In this document: in pieces, positions 51,507 to 62,113 of the stretch | Layout of the letters: each line of letters opens with the position of its first letter | Position numbering within the stretch: position 1 is the stretch's first letter | Assembly (NCBI GenBank): GCA_037974965.1 | Contig: JBBPFI010000003.1 | Span: 186,001 to 250,000 of the forward strand | From: Dacryopinax spathularia | Taxonomy: Eukaryota; Basidiomycota; Dacrymycetes; Dacrymycetales; Dacrymycetaceae | Length of the DNA: 64,000 bases | Reading direction: 5' to 3' | Made by a program: the position numbers and the translations under genes | The notes under the pieces: generated by a model | Seen by the model: only the letters and a program-made list of their open reading frames with translations | Database searches by the model: none | Told to the model about the DNA's origin: nothing

Positions 51507-52160
51507 ATGGCCTCCTCCTCTCCCCCTCCCCAAAAGGCGCAACCGTAAGTGCGCTCATGCCCTGAGTTTCTGTGTTGTGCTGACGGCCCACCGGAAAGTG
51601 TACAAGCAGCGTTCGCCCATATATCCCTAACGGTCCGCTCCCTCCCCCGCTCCCTCAAATTCTACACAGCCCTCCTAGCAACAATCGGCTGGGAACAGCT
51701 ATACTATCACGCAGACACCGGAGTGGCGGGGTACGGGATAGCAGGCGGAGAGGAGGTGTTGACGCTATACGATGCGAAAGGCCGAGTACCTGAGGCCGAG
51801 GTGGGTGGGTTGGGGAGGTGGGGGTATGGGACCCATCTTGCCTTTACAGCGCCTACGTACGCTCCCCCCTTTCTTTTCTACCTCTCCTTTCCCCTTCCCT
51901 CCCTACCCCTCCTTCCTTCCGCTCTTCAAGGAGTGGAGTAAGAGACTGACAAGCCCCACAGACAGGCAAGCGTCCTCGCCTTCTACGCCGCTGCACTACA
52001 AAATGGAGGAACATCGGACGGACCACCGGGGTTGAGAGACTATTATGGCCCTGGATATTATTCGGCATTCGTGAGTGATTTGGATGGGTATCGGTTGGAG
52101 GCTGTTGCGCATTTGCCGGTTGATGGGGAGGGGAGAGTGGACTATACGAGACTGGAGTAG
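51507..52160 (+). CDS. Glyoxalase/VOC-fold protein
   Basis: Small vicinal-oxygen-chelate fold protein; reaction unknown. Exons 51507-51544, 51599-51856, 51962-52160; 164 residues. The first babab block is seen in FAHISLTVRSLPRSLKFYTALLATIGWEQLYY (metal-ligand histidine in AHISL), then THLAFTAPT, and near the C-terminus GPGYYSAFVSDLDGYRLEAV, the usual YYAAFVxDPDGNxIE pattern. Short 5' exon; start ATG at 51507 is the only in-frame Met before the domain. Convergent with FES1. Confidence 0.85.
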
Positions 52161-52380
52161 GTGTGGGACCGACAGGGAAGGACCGGGGAGAGGGGTGGGT
52201 TGGGGTGGGTATACGCGCTTGGGTTTGCGGGGATTGGGTGAAGGAAGGTGTATGCACTTGGGAGCCGTGATTGGAGGCGCGAAATAAAGGTGTGTACAAG
52301 TACAGTGTATTCTTCTTCTAGTCCAGCGGTACAGAGCACAAGGAAATATGCAAGGGCAAGATCAAGCGAAGCACGAACAT

Positions 52381-53505
52381 CTACTGTGCAACACTAGCCT
52401 TCAACGTCTCCCACTCGCCCTTATCCAGCCCCAATCTTTCATCCTCATTAGCCCTCAAAACCTCTCCTAGCCGTTTCCTCTGCTCCTCCGTCCACACCTC
52501 CCCCTGCCCGTCCTCCTGCTTAGAGTCCTGCTTAGCCCCTTCAAGATAAGTCATCAAACACCTCCCCGCCTTCTCCGTATAGTCCACGTCGCCCCTCTCG
52601 TCCCCATCCGCCCCATGCGGAGGAGCGTCGGTAGGGTGAACACTGTCAATAAGCGCGGAGATGAGCCCGCTGGACTGGAGAGCGGAGCGGGTGCGGCCGG
52701 AGGTGGTCCGGGGGGAGAACTCTTTTTGGGCGCGGGGGTAGGGGGCTATTGATGTTGAGCCTGCTTGGGTTGGTGTTGAGCCTGATGGGTGAGCGGATGA
52801 TGAGGAGGGGGAAGGTCCATCGAGCAGGAGAAGGGTGTTCAGGAGGAAAGCGACTTTCCGGCGTACGCTGATATCTGGATCTGTTCCACCGTCAGTATTC
52901 CTATTCAAGTGGTGAGAGGAAGAAGCAGAGCACGTACCTAACAAGGCATCTCGAAGCACCTCCCATCCCCCAGCCTGAGCCAACCGATCCACCGCATCGG
53001 CATTATGTCTCACACTCCCGCTAAGCGCATACACCGCCCTGCTCCTCGTCTGCGAGCTCGCCTCCCTGCTCCCTATCACCCTCAACAACAACTGTATCGG
53101 ATCCGGCTGCAGGGCAAGGAAATCCGCTTGAGCCTGGGGGTTGTTCTGCACTGCTGTGCCCGCTACCCAGATCGCTGCTCTCTGTAACGCGTCCTCGGGG
53201 GACTGCATAAGTTCCATGAGAGGCTGCCAGAGACTGAGCTTGGCCAGGTCGTTCGCATTGTCGATGCTCTCCACTAGCAGCTCCAGGTCGTCCAGCGCCT
53301 GAGCGCGCTCGGCCACTGTGCGGCCGGCGTCGGAGGCGAGCGCCATGGATTCTTTCATCTTCACGCTGTCGGGCTTGCCGAGGATCGCGTCGATTAGTTC
53401 GGGGTCGAGCGATTGGACGCGTTCGGTTGCGGCGCGTTGGGTTGAGGCGGCGGTGGGGGAGGTGGTGTCGCTGTTCCGGACAGCCCAGTGGAGGAGTGAT
53501 TCCAT
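52381..53505 (-). CDS. FES1: Hsp70 nucleotide exchange factor Fes1
   Basis: Cytosolic armadillo-fold exchange factor for Hsp70 (Ssa), homologous to HspBP1. Exons 53505-52938 and 52880-52381; 355 residues. The N-terminus MESLLHWAVRNSD is diagnostic, followed by LDPELIDAILGKPDSVKMKESM, AQALDDLELLVESIDNANDL, LMQSPEDALQRAAIWVAGTAVQNNPQAQ and TRSRAVYALSGSVRHN. The C-terminal half has a Ser/Pro/Thr-rich insertion (DGPSPSSSS...TQAGST) absent from short homologues. The start at 53505 is set by the conserved N-terminus; the reading frame stays open upstream. Confidence 0.94.
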   Translation of the reverse strand: MESLLHWAVRNSDTTSPTAASTQRAATERVQSLDPELIDAILGKPDSVKMKESMALASDAGRTVAERAQALDDLELLVESIDNANDLAKLSLWQPLMELMQSPEDALQRAAIWVAGTAVQNNPQAQADFLALQPDPIQLLLRVIGSREASSQTRSRAVYALSGSVRHNADAVDRLAQAGGWEVLRDALLGTCSASSSHHLNRNTDGGTDPDISVRRKVAFLLNTLLLLDGPSPSSSSAHPSGSTPTQAGSTSIAPYPRAQKEFSPRTTSGRTRSALQSSGLISALIDSVHPTDAPPHGADGDERGDVDYTEKAGRCLMTYLEGAKQDSKQEDGQGEVWTEEQRKRLGEVLRANEDERLGLDKGEWETLKASVAQ

Positions 53506-53903
53506 GGTTGCGGTGTTTGTTGGGGATGTAGTTTTCAAATGATAGTGTAGTTTCAACTGATTGAAGGCAGAGAAAAAGGAAGTTGAGTGCCAGAAATGAA
53601 ATGAAGTCCTGTAACCAGCCCGACTTGGTCCAGCTTGACAATAAATCCCCAAGAATTTCGGGACCCTTTGACTGCCAGAACGCGCGAGAACGTCCCAGGC
53701 GTCATCGCTCGACTTCTCGCTTACATAAGGGACGAGTGTGAGTGGCAGCGTTGATTTCTTTTGGAAGGAGGAAAGGGGCACGTGATGTAACGCGTCCATT
53801 GAACCAACCGCGTGTGCAGCCTCTCAACCCCTACGGCCAACATCATCATCATCATCCCCAAGGCACAGTACACGACACCTGCGAGGTCTGTTAGGACACA
53901 AGC
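53506..53903. other. Divergent promoter region of FES1 and the SAP-domain gene
   Basis: About 400 bp between divergent start codons. A (CAT/ATC)n-like tract near 53.84 kb is present. No clear heat-shock element array was seen. Confidence 0.45.
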
Positions 53904-56900
53904 ATGTCCTCCTCACTCCCCTCCTCGGACTCGCTCTACTCGTTAAAGAGGCCTCAGCTCGTAAAGCTCTGCAAGAAGAACGGGATCAAGGTGCTCGGAA
54001 AGGTCTGTCCCCTCCCTGTCCTCACCCTCATCCTGGCCTAGCATGCTCATACAAAGGAACCACAGAACAGCGAACTGATCAACAAGCTTATCGCTCATAC
54101 TAGTCCTGTCAAAGGCGGTGATGTGGATATGGATATGGATGTTGACGAGGTAGACGGTGATGCAGAGGATGATGCGGGGGGAGTGAGGCTGCCGAGGACG
54201 ATGTCGGCGCCTGATCAGCTGAGGGATGAGTGGGAGGTCGTTGATGGTGCTAGCCCGTCTATGCCTAGGGCTCAGACGCTGGAGGGGTTGAGTGGGTTGA
54301 TGAAAGGCTCAAAGCCAGCGGAGGGGATGACCAAATGTGCGCACTTCTTCTCCATTCTTGCAGGACCGGGTTGCTAAGAAGAGGAAATAGCGTCCAGCTT
54401 TGGGAATGGCTTGAAGGCGTTTGCGTCTGCAATGAAGCGGGTTGGGTCCTCTCGCTCGGACCTGGTCGCGGTGGAGGATATGCGCCCAGCCTCCTTGCTC
54501 TCTCGTGCTCTAAGCAGGGACACACTCGCCCTGCCTCGTTCGGGGAGTACGAACGACGCGGCAAGCATAATGGAGGTCGACGACCTTCGCCCGCTCACCC
54601 CCACCGTCCCCTCCGCAGCTGAAGCTCAACCATCCGGGAAGGAGCAAGAAGACTCACCAGGGGCGACCACCATCCGGCTGGTTACCTCCACCACCGTCAG
54701 GCCGACGCAAAGAGAGAGCCCAAGCCTCCCCGCAGGAGGCCGGAGCATCGAGCTGCTCAGCTCGATCTTCCCTCCCTTGCCCGAAGGGATCGAAGCAGCC
54801 GGCTCCCTGTCCCCCATCGTCTATCCACGCTTACCCTCCGCTATACCCTCGGCCGCCCCAGATACAGAGCAGCAGACCTCATCCCCTCCGCTCCCACCAG
54901 GCGGCTTCCCCCCTCCCCTTCTTCCGGCCACGCAGCCCGCCACCCCACCCCCTCCCAACCAGCTCCCCCAACTAGCCCCAACAACTCCATTCCAATTCGT
55001 ATTTGGCTCCCCCGAGCGAGGCGTATCAAAGGCCGAATTCACCAAAGTGACCCGTTCCGTCCTGGAAGAGCTCAACCGACGTGTGGTCGCCGCGGGGGGG
55101 AAGGCGATGCCCACACCGAGTGCGAACTTTGGCGCTTCCCTTGAAGTCGGGGAGGAACAGCAAGGGCTGGGGAGGAGTAGGGGGAGGTTTGACGGGAAAC
55201 ATGAGAAGGTTTTTCAAAAGTGCGTTCTTCTCTCTCTCCTCTTTATCCCTTCTTCCTCGCATGTTATGCGGCCAGTGCTGATGGAGAATGTAGGATGGAC
55301 TCCATAGCGAACCACTACGCCGCCCGCCGGCCCGACATGCGACAACATTCCAACCCACTCAAGGACCTGCATTCCCAGGCAAAGAAACGCAAGACTTCCG
55401 ATACCGCCTCGTCTGCCGGTCCATCTACTGCCCGTGGTGCGCCCTCTACAGCCAGGGATGATGAAGACGAAGGTGCCCGTCGAGCATCCAAGAGACCTAG
55501 GATGTCTTCTGCTCAGACGTCGGCCGTCAAGCCCGCTCCGGCCAAAGGCCTAGTGCAAGTACGCGACACCCCCGCCCAGCGCCGGAAGTTGGACACCGCC
55601 ATCCGGCGCCGTGCATCCGGGCTCAACCGCTCCGCGCTCTCCACCTCCTCATCCCGACCCGCAACATCTCGCTCCCTCGCAGGCAGTACCGCCTCCATAA
55701 CGGCAGCCGGGAAGGGCAAAGAGAAGGAGAAGATAAGTTTCCTGGGCCGGACGGCAAAAGCGATGAAGAACGCTTTTTCCGCTTCGGGGCCGAATGCGTT
55801 GAGGCCGATGCCGGTGCCCCCTATGCCTGTTAGCTTGAACCAGATGCCGGAACCTAGCGCCCTGGCTGGTGCGCCAGCGGCTGCTCAGGGTGGGCAGAGA
55901 CAGCAGAATGCGAGCCAAGCCAGGCATTTGGGACGATCTACCGCTTCTGCGGTGGCTGGTCCTGCTCCGTCGGTGCCGGCTAAGACGGCGAATCAGAAAG
56001 CGGCTGCATATAGTGCGTTATCTGCTGCTCCTAATCGGGCTGTGGGGGATAGGAAGCCGTCTGGCTCTTCGGCAAGGACTATGAGTGCCGGTACGCATAG
56101 GATCCCGTCTGCGCCTAAGCGGAAGCCTGTACCGAGCTTTTCGCTCGAGGGGGAGAAGGAGAATGCGCCTCCCCCACAGAAGGTCCCGGTGTTGGCTGCG
56201 AGTGGTAACGGCCTGGCATCCTCGGTGTTGAAGGAGAAGCAGGATAACCTTGGGTCGTCCCAGATTGTCGGAACGGCCAAAAAGCCTTCCACCCTCCACG
56301 CGCCCACCGTAGCCTCCCTCGCCCGCGCCCAAGCGACAGTTCGACATCAATCATTAATTCCAGTCGCATCACCACTACCATCAGCACAAGAAACCCAAAA
56401 CAACATGAAGCCCGCAAACCCACTCGATACGCCAATAAATATCCGAATCAAGAAACGTACTGACCCCGCCACGGCGCCTCCCCGTTCCCGCTCTGGGCTG
56501 AGGTTCTCTTCCCCCGTCAAACCCGGAACAGTTCTTTCTCCAGCTACTGTGCGTGCGTCACCCATCAAGACCCCTGTCAAGCCTGGTGTACGCCACAGGC
56601 CTCGTATTTCTCGCGCGCAAGTTATCAGCAAGCTCAACGAGCGCCGGCAAGCCGCCAACGGCACGACCACCACCACTACGGCCACTCCAGGATCAGCGAG
56701 CAAATCCCGCTCCTCCCTCGCCGCAAAAGCGTACGCGCGCCGTTCCCTTGGTGCAAAGGCAGCGGCTGGCTTTTCCACGCCGGGAGCAAGCATGGACCTG
56801 AAGCACAAGTCGATGCAATCCGAGATCGCCCGACGGAAGAGCCTGCGCACCCGGGCTAGCGTTGCGTTGAACTCCTCGCCGTCCAAGCAGATAGGCGTTG

Positions 56901-56908
56901 CGCTCTAA
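53904..56908 (+). CDS. SAP-domain nuclear protein with KEN box, NuSAP-like layout
   Basis: Probable nuclear or spindle-associated DNA-binding protein; function not established. Exons 53904-54002, 54066-54336, 54391-55219, 55294-56908; 937 residues. The N-terminus carries a SAP-type helix-extension-helix (LKRPQLVKLCKKNGIKVLGKNSELINKLI, residues 14-42). An acidic patch (DVDMDMDVDEVDGDAEDD) and long Pro/Ser regions follow, then a conserved-looking block FQFVFGSPERGVSKAEFTKVTRSVLEELNRRV. A KEN box lies at residues 688-690 (GEKENAPP). The basic C-terminus has SPVK and SPIKTPVK motifs, and then helical KLNERRQAANG. The layout (SAP, KEN, basic tail) recalls metazoan NuSAP, but without alignment this is inference. 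Confidence 0.7.
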
Positions 56909-57014
56909 GCCGTCGGGGCTGTATATCCTTGTATACCTGTCTCTTTCTCTCAGATTTGTATTGTAGACAAGAAACATGACAAACATACCTTTTCTCCATA
57001 GGATGAGGATGGGA

Positions 57015-58699
57015 TCATCCGTTCTCGTCCACGAGCATTGCCTCGAGCTCTTCTTGCAGTCTGCGCAGGTGGGCTTCTTTTGACAAGAGGGCGGCTTGCG
57101 CTTCTTGTAGCTGATGATGCAGAGCTACGGGATCAATCGTACCGGTACCGAAGTGCACGGCGTTCGTTGCTGCAGGATTAGGCGTGCTGCGCAGTTCGTC
57201 CTCTGAGCCAGAATTGTACGAGGCGAGCGTCCCCTCTGGCGAATCCGGAAGTCGAGCGTGCTGAGGTTCGGGAGACTGGGGTTCAACGCCCTCATGAATC
57301 TGCTCCGAAATCGGGACCGGCTGTCCTTCGTGCACCTGAGGCTGAACTGGCTCGCGTGCATCTGCGCTAGCGCTAGCCACATGCAACATCGCCTCCCTCT
57401 CCGCCTTCAGATCGCGCAGATCGGCAGTTAACCGCTCGATCTCAGCATCCAGATCTCGCAGCACAGATTGCATCCGTGGCGATCTCGGGCTGATCGGCAA
57501 GTTATCAGGAACGTCCAGTTTGAGGCTGTTTCTAGGCTCGGGCATGTCCATCGATTCTGACGGGAACTGGGCCGCTTCCGGGTGCACTTGTTGGAGTATA
57601 TTGTCCATGTTCGGATTCGATGGGAGCACATCACTGCCAATGGAGGGATCCGTTATGTGGGAGATAGATGCTTGAACTTCGACCAGCTGTTCAACGTGTA
57701 AGTAACGCAATCGACATTGAGGTCAGGAAGACTAACTCTGCTTGCTATGCGCCGGACTTCTTCTTCCAGCTCCAATTCGGTCGCGTCCCGCGGCGGGTGG
57801 GTTATGCGAGATGCCTCGTGCAGTAACGGCCGCCGTAGAGCGGTAAGAGATATGAATCCAGCAGACCGGTCGATCGAGGGCGCCTTGTCCGGATCGTCGT
57901 GTACTATGGATCCATAGAGATGAGCTTCCCGATCTGCAACACGGGCTTCAAGAGTCGCGATCTACAACGGATTCAGGTAAAGAACGATAAAATGCCGAGA
58001 TTACGGACGCTGGTTTCCGATTCTTCCTGGAGCGTCTCTATCGCCTCTTGTGTGGCATCCAGACGTCGTGCGAGGGAGGAGATGATAGAGGCAGCATATT
58101 CCTCGGAAGGGTGAGCGAAAACCTCCACAGGTCCCGGTATCGAACCAAGCCGGCTGGGCGTTGAGTTGTGACTAGCATGGACAATGCTGTGGTGAGCTGC
58201 AACGTGACTTGCACCATGTGCTTTAGTCGACGTGTATTAATATTGTTGTTCAACTCGTCAAGAGGAAAGTGCTGGAAAACTCACCTTCGGCCTCTTCGAT
58301 AAGCTTCTCAACGGCAGCTGTCAGATCATCGCGCTCAATGCGCAAATCTGCGACAATAGCTTCCAGATACCGAACTTTCTGTGAGAGGGCAGCATTCTTT
58401 CTTGCCAATGCAGTAAGCTGTCGGTTTTGTATGATTCGCGTCTCGTTTAAGGTGTCGGTTGTCTGCTGCAAGTTGCCCTGTAATATGCTTGCATGGGATG
58501 TGAGTCTCTCCACTTCTTGTTGCAGTGTTGCAATCTGAGAAGTTTAAGACTTAGAGAGAGGTATAGAAGGCAGACATACCTGGGCTTTGTCGTGGCGCTT
58601 CCGCTTCTTCAGCTCCTCGCGCTCATGAAGTAATTTGGTAAGGACGGCAGCAACACGAGGCTGCAGGGACACCCCATCCAGTCCGAGTTCCCGAATCAT
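57015..58699 (-). CDS. Coiled-coil protein of unknown function
   Basis: Exons 58699-58580, 58534-58285, 58220-58009, 57961-57737, 57686-57015; 492 residues. Not recognised. The N-terminus (MIRELGLDGVSLQPRVAAVLTKLLHEREELKKRKRHDK) leads into a long heptad-rich coiled coil (LQQTTDTLNETRIIQNRQLTALARKNAALSQKVRYLEAIVADL), a second coil (IETLQEESETSIATLEARVADREAHLYG) and a third near the C-terminus (LRDLDAEIERLTADLRDLKAEREAM; LHHQLQEAQAALLSKEAHLRRLQEELEAM). Between coils two and three it is Pro/Ser-rich. ATG 58699 is the first in-frame Met; the frame remains open for a few codons above it, so a further 5' exon cannot be excluded. Convergent with the SAP-domain gene. Confidence 0.75.
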
Positions 58700-59168
58700 G
58701 GGGTGTTCTAGGCAAATATATCTCAAAATAAGTTAAAACAAGAAGACATGTTAAAGTACAGCTGAGCCAGAGAAGTGGAACAAGGAACAGGATGTAAACA
58801 ATGTGGGCGCTTCCGTGAATGAGCTCAGAACGGAAGCGGATTTAACCTTTTCACATGCTTCTCGTCTCCATGACAATGCAGATTTCCCTTTTTTCTCTTT
58901 GGTTTCTTTCCCTTGCTTCGCAGCCCCACAGCTGTTGTGGGTCTTCCCAATGGCAGGATTCTCTCATGAAACAGCACAACTCCCATTCTTAAGGCTACAA
59001 CAAGAAACGGACAAAATGGACTTGAAGAATATGTAGCTACTTGATAAGAGCGGATCCCGACAGCCCGGGCGCTGACAGGCCGCTCCGCCGCAGAGGGTGC
59101 AGGATTGCTGTCGAAAAGCTGTCAGCATGAGACAGCAAGTGAACACAATCACGCGCACCATGGACAGT
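58700..59168. other. Intergenic region
   Basis: About 470 bp between the coiled-coil gene start and the 3' end of the left secreted-protein gene; nothing recognised beyond promoter and 3' UTR sequence. Confidence 0.4.
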
Positions 59169-59821
59169 TTACAGGCTGAGCACAGCCCAGACGGGAGCGA
59201 GGCAAGCGAGGGTCTTGACGAACACGAGCAAGTCGACGTTCAAGATCACCTTGATCGACACGCAAGCAGTCGCGATCGCATCGATGCAGCCAGAGACGCA
59301 GACGTTGAGTGCAGCAATCAAGGCGGCAATGGCAGCGTCGAGACTGGCAAGGCAAGCGCAGGTCAGGAAGCCGGGGATCTTGATGCACGTGTCGAGGACG
59401 GTGAAGATCTGGATGAGGACATCGGCGACGGCGTTAGCGATGACGGACACGTCGGCCTGGGCGCCGACTTGAGCACCGGGGAGGGCGACGAGGAGGTTGA
59501 CCGCGGCGTTGATGTCGGCCGTCAGGGTGACGATCTGCAACTCTCGTCAGCGGAGTTGCGCATGTACGGACTGGCTATGCCTACCGCAGCCTCGTAGTCG
59601 GCAATGTTCAGATCGCCCTTGGCGACCAAGTCGGCAATCACCTGGACGTCAGCCTTGACCTTGGCGTCCAAGTTCGCACAGATCTCGATGACCGCAGCAT
59701 CGTTGCAGCCAGCAGCGCAGCGCGCCTCGAGCTCGTTGCCGAAAGGAGCAGGTGCCGCCATAGCGAGCATCCCGAAGGACAGGAAGAAGAGGGCGAAGGA
59801 GATGAGCTTGGAGAACTGCAT
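59169..59821 (-). CDS. Small secreted ten-cysteine hydrophobic protein (left copy)
   Basis: Exons 59821-59585 and 59534-59169, one 50-nt intron; 200 residues. A signal peptide (MQFSKLISFALFFLSFGMLAMA) is followed by APAP. The mature chain is Ala/Val/Leu-rich with amphipathic helices and ten cysteines: CAAGC, EIC, DTC, TCAC, NVCVSGC, TAC, LAC. Few aromatic residues and no known catalytic motif. Its near-identical partner is transcribed away from it at 61.1 kb, with 194 of 200 residues identical (differences at 11, 27, 109, 111, 117, 199). Likely a cell-surface or secreted structural or effector-like protein; spacing does not match the eight-cysteine hydrophobin pattern. Function unknown. Confidence 0.88.
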
Positions 59822-59920
59822 TGTTGAAAGCTTGAGAGGCTGAGTGCGCAGGGACTTTAGGCTTGGAGGATTCGACTGTTTGTGGCTCGATGGTGAGCTT
59901 GATCACAACCCGCTGCCCTA

Positions 59921-59927
59921 CTTATAA
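59921..59927 (-). promoter_or_regulatory. TATA-like element of the left secreted-protein gene
   Basis: Minus strand reads GATTATAAG about 100 bp upstream of the start codon, matching the position of TATAAAG in the right copy. Confidence 0.45.
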
Positions 59928-61006
59928 TCTTTGGGAGACATAGTCCACATCGTATGGTCTGGAAGACTCATCGAAATCAAGAGGATCAGCGGAGGACGCA
60001 TACCTTGTGCAGCACGGTGCCGAGCCAAAGGATAGTCGCACTGTAGCTGCTAGTCGGACAGCGTCATCTGCAACGGCGGGATTCCTCTTGTCATGGCCAC
60101 TCCGCGTCTCATAAGACCGTCATTGATCGAAATCGGCGCGTCCCCACCTTCATCCGCCGCCGATGACCAGCCCCTTCCAACCTTTCCTGGGAACGCCCAA
60201 GGGCAGCGCAAGGCTATTGTGCCCTTCCATGAAGATGCTGGAATATCCGCCCGTCGCCTCCCCTTTGTGCTGCAAGGGTACGGCTCGGCTCCGAGGAAGC
60301 GTCACAACCATCCATCGGAGATCTTTGCCCGCCCTTTCAACCGTGGGATAATTTGGAGGAAACGTTTATGATGGAGACGTAAGTGGCGCAGACCAGAAGT
60401 GCAGCCGGAAATAGCATAGCAACATCTCTTGCACGTAAGGATGATGAGATCATCAAGGTCTAGCCTCCTCTGCAGGAAGAGGCTCCGAGGTGCAAGGTAA
60501 TATACCACTCGGCCTTCCGTCATAGCCGTCAAACGTAAATCTTCTTTTTCTCTCGTAAACCACCGGGCTGTTCCTTTGGACCTTCCTCGGTAAGTGCCTT
60601 GTGTGACGCTGCCATTTGCGCATACCCCGCATTCCAGCAACCAAGTGTATTGTGAGCGGGAGCAGTCCCTTTGGCTTCTTCGGTACCGTCGCTCGTAATT
60701 TGCCTTCGAACCCTGATCCGAACAACCAACATGAAGCGCCTATTACGGCCTTCTCCGCGAAGACACCACAATGAGCGCTTGTTGTTCGGAATTTCCCGCG
60801 CTTGCGGGCAAGCACGTTTGATGAACTGGATGTCGGTGTGAAGCGTACACTATGGGCGGCTCCGACAATGTTGCAGGCTACTCCGTAGCCTCGATGATGA
60901 CGTCTGCGATCAACCTGCAGCTCAAGGGGCCACATCTTTGGAAAGCGCGCATTCTCCGGTGGCTACAATGCGGACTTTATGACCCTCGCAGATGAGCGGA
61001 ACACCG

Positions 61007-61013
61007 TATAAAG
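61007..61013 (+). promoter_or_regulatory. TATA box of the right secreted-protein gene
   Basis: TATAAAG 91-97 bp upstream of the start codon at 61104; the left copy has an equivalent element at the same distance. Confidence 0.5.
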
Positions 61014-61103
61014 AGAGGACACTTCGTGCTCCAAGCCAGCACCGGTCGACTCCTCCAAAGCCTCTCAGCTCTCAGCCTCACCAGCCTCTCAAGCCTCTCA
61101 ACG

Positions 61104-61756
61104 ATGCAGTTCTCCAAGCTCATCTCCTTCGCCTTCTTCTTCTTGTCCTTCGGGATGCTCGCCATGGCCGCCCCGGCGCCTCTCGGCAACGAGCTGGAGG
61201 CGCGCTGCGCTGCTGGCTGCAACGACGCTGCGGTCATTGAGATCTGCGCGAACTTGGATGCCAAAGTCAAGGCTGATGTCCAGGTCATCGCAGATTTGGT
61301 TGCCAAGGGAGATTTGAACATTGCCGACTACGAGGCTGCGGTATGTTGCTCTTTGCCCCTTCTTGTAGCACTAGCTGATGCGGGTTCCAGATCGTCACTC
61401 TGACGGCCGACATTAACGCCGCAGTCAACCTCCTCGTCGCCCTCCCCGGTGCTCAAGTCGGCGCCCAGGCAGACGTGACCGTCGTCGCCAACGCCGTCGC
61501 CAACGTCCTCATCCAGATCTTCACCGTCCTCGACACGTGCATCAAGATCCCCGGCTTCCTGACGTGCGCTTGCCTTGCCAGTCTCGATGCTGCCATCGCC
61601 GCCTTGATTGCCGCGCTCAACGTTTGCGTCTCTGGCTGCATCGACGCGATCGCGACTGCTTGCGTGTCGATCAAGGTGATCTTGAACGTCGACTTGCTCG
61701 TGTTCGTCAAGACACTCGCTTGCCTTGCTCCCGTCTGGGCGGTCCTCGGCTTGTAA
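61104..61756 (+). CDS. Small secreted ten-cysteine hydrophobic protein (right copy)
   Basis: Exons 61104-61340 and 61391-61756, exactly the same exon and intron lengths as the left copy; 200 residues with signal peptide and ten cysteines at identical positions. An upstream in-frame ATG (61026) would add 26 residues before the signal peptide; 61104 is preferred because it gives a proper secretion signal and matches the left copy. The 50-nt introns of the two copies are hardly alignable although exons remain nearly identical at protein level. The downstream neighbour, convergent, is a PMR5/Cas1-like membrane enzyme. No functional assignment. Confidence 0.88.
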
Positions 61757-62113
61757 GCTCCTCAGAGGTGGGTTCCTAGAATAATAGATACTGCTGCAGC
61801 TCTTATGATTGATGACTGACTGTGTCGGCAGTCCCTCCTTCAAAGCTCCCTCGGAGCAGTTGTCCGACGAGGTTTCACTCGGACAGGTTTCTGCTCCATT
61901 CATACTGGTGCTCTTTCCAATAGCTTTTCTTCCAGATGTTGTAGCGTTAAGAATGGGTATCCTGGTTTTCCAACAAATTACTTCGCACAAGCTAGTATAT
62001 CTACCAGCCATGCTCTACAATACGGGTATCCCCAGCCTTGCCACACAGAACCCAAAACCCAAGAAAATCTTTTACAGCCGAAAAAAGAGAAACAGCGCCA
62101 TCTCAGACTCCGC
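61757..62113. other. Convergent intergenic region
   Basis: About 360 bp of 3' UTR sequence between the right secreted-protein gene and the SGNH gene; nothing recognised. Confidence 0.45.

Larger units (their letters stand above)
59822..61103. other. Shared divergent promoter region of the secreted-protein pair
   Basis: About 1.28 kb between the two start codons. The 5' UTRs share pyrimidine-rich blocks ending CTCAGCCTCTCAAG and TCTCAAGCCTCTCAAC before the ATG. The centre shows no obvious palindrome and no gene. Each gene has a TATA-like element at about -95. Confidence 0.55.
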
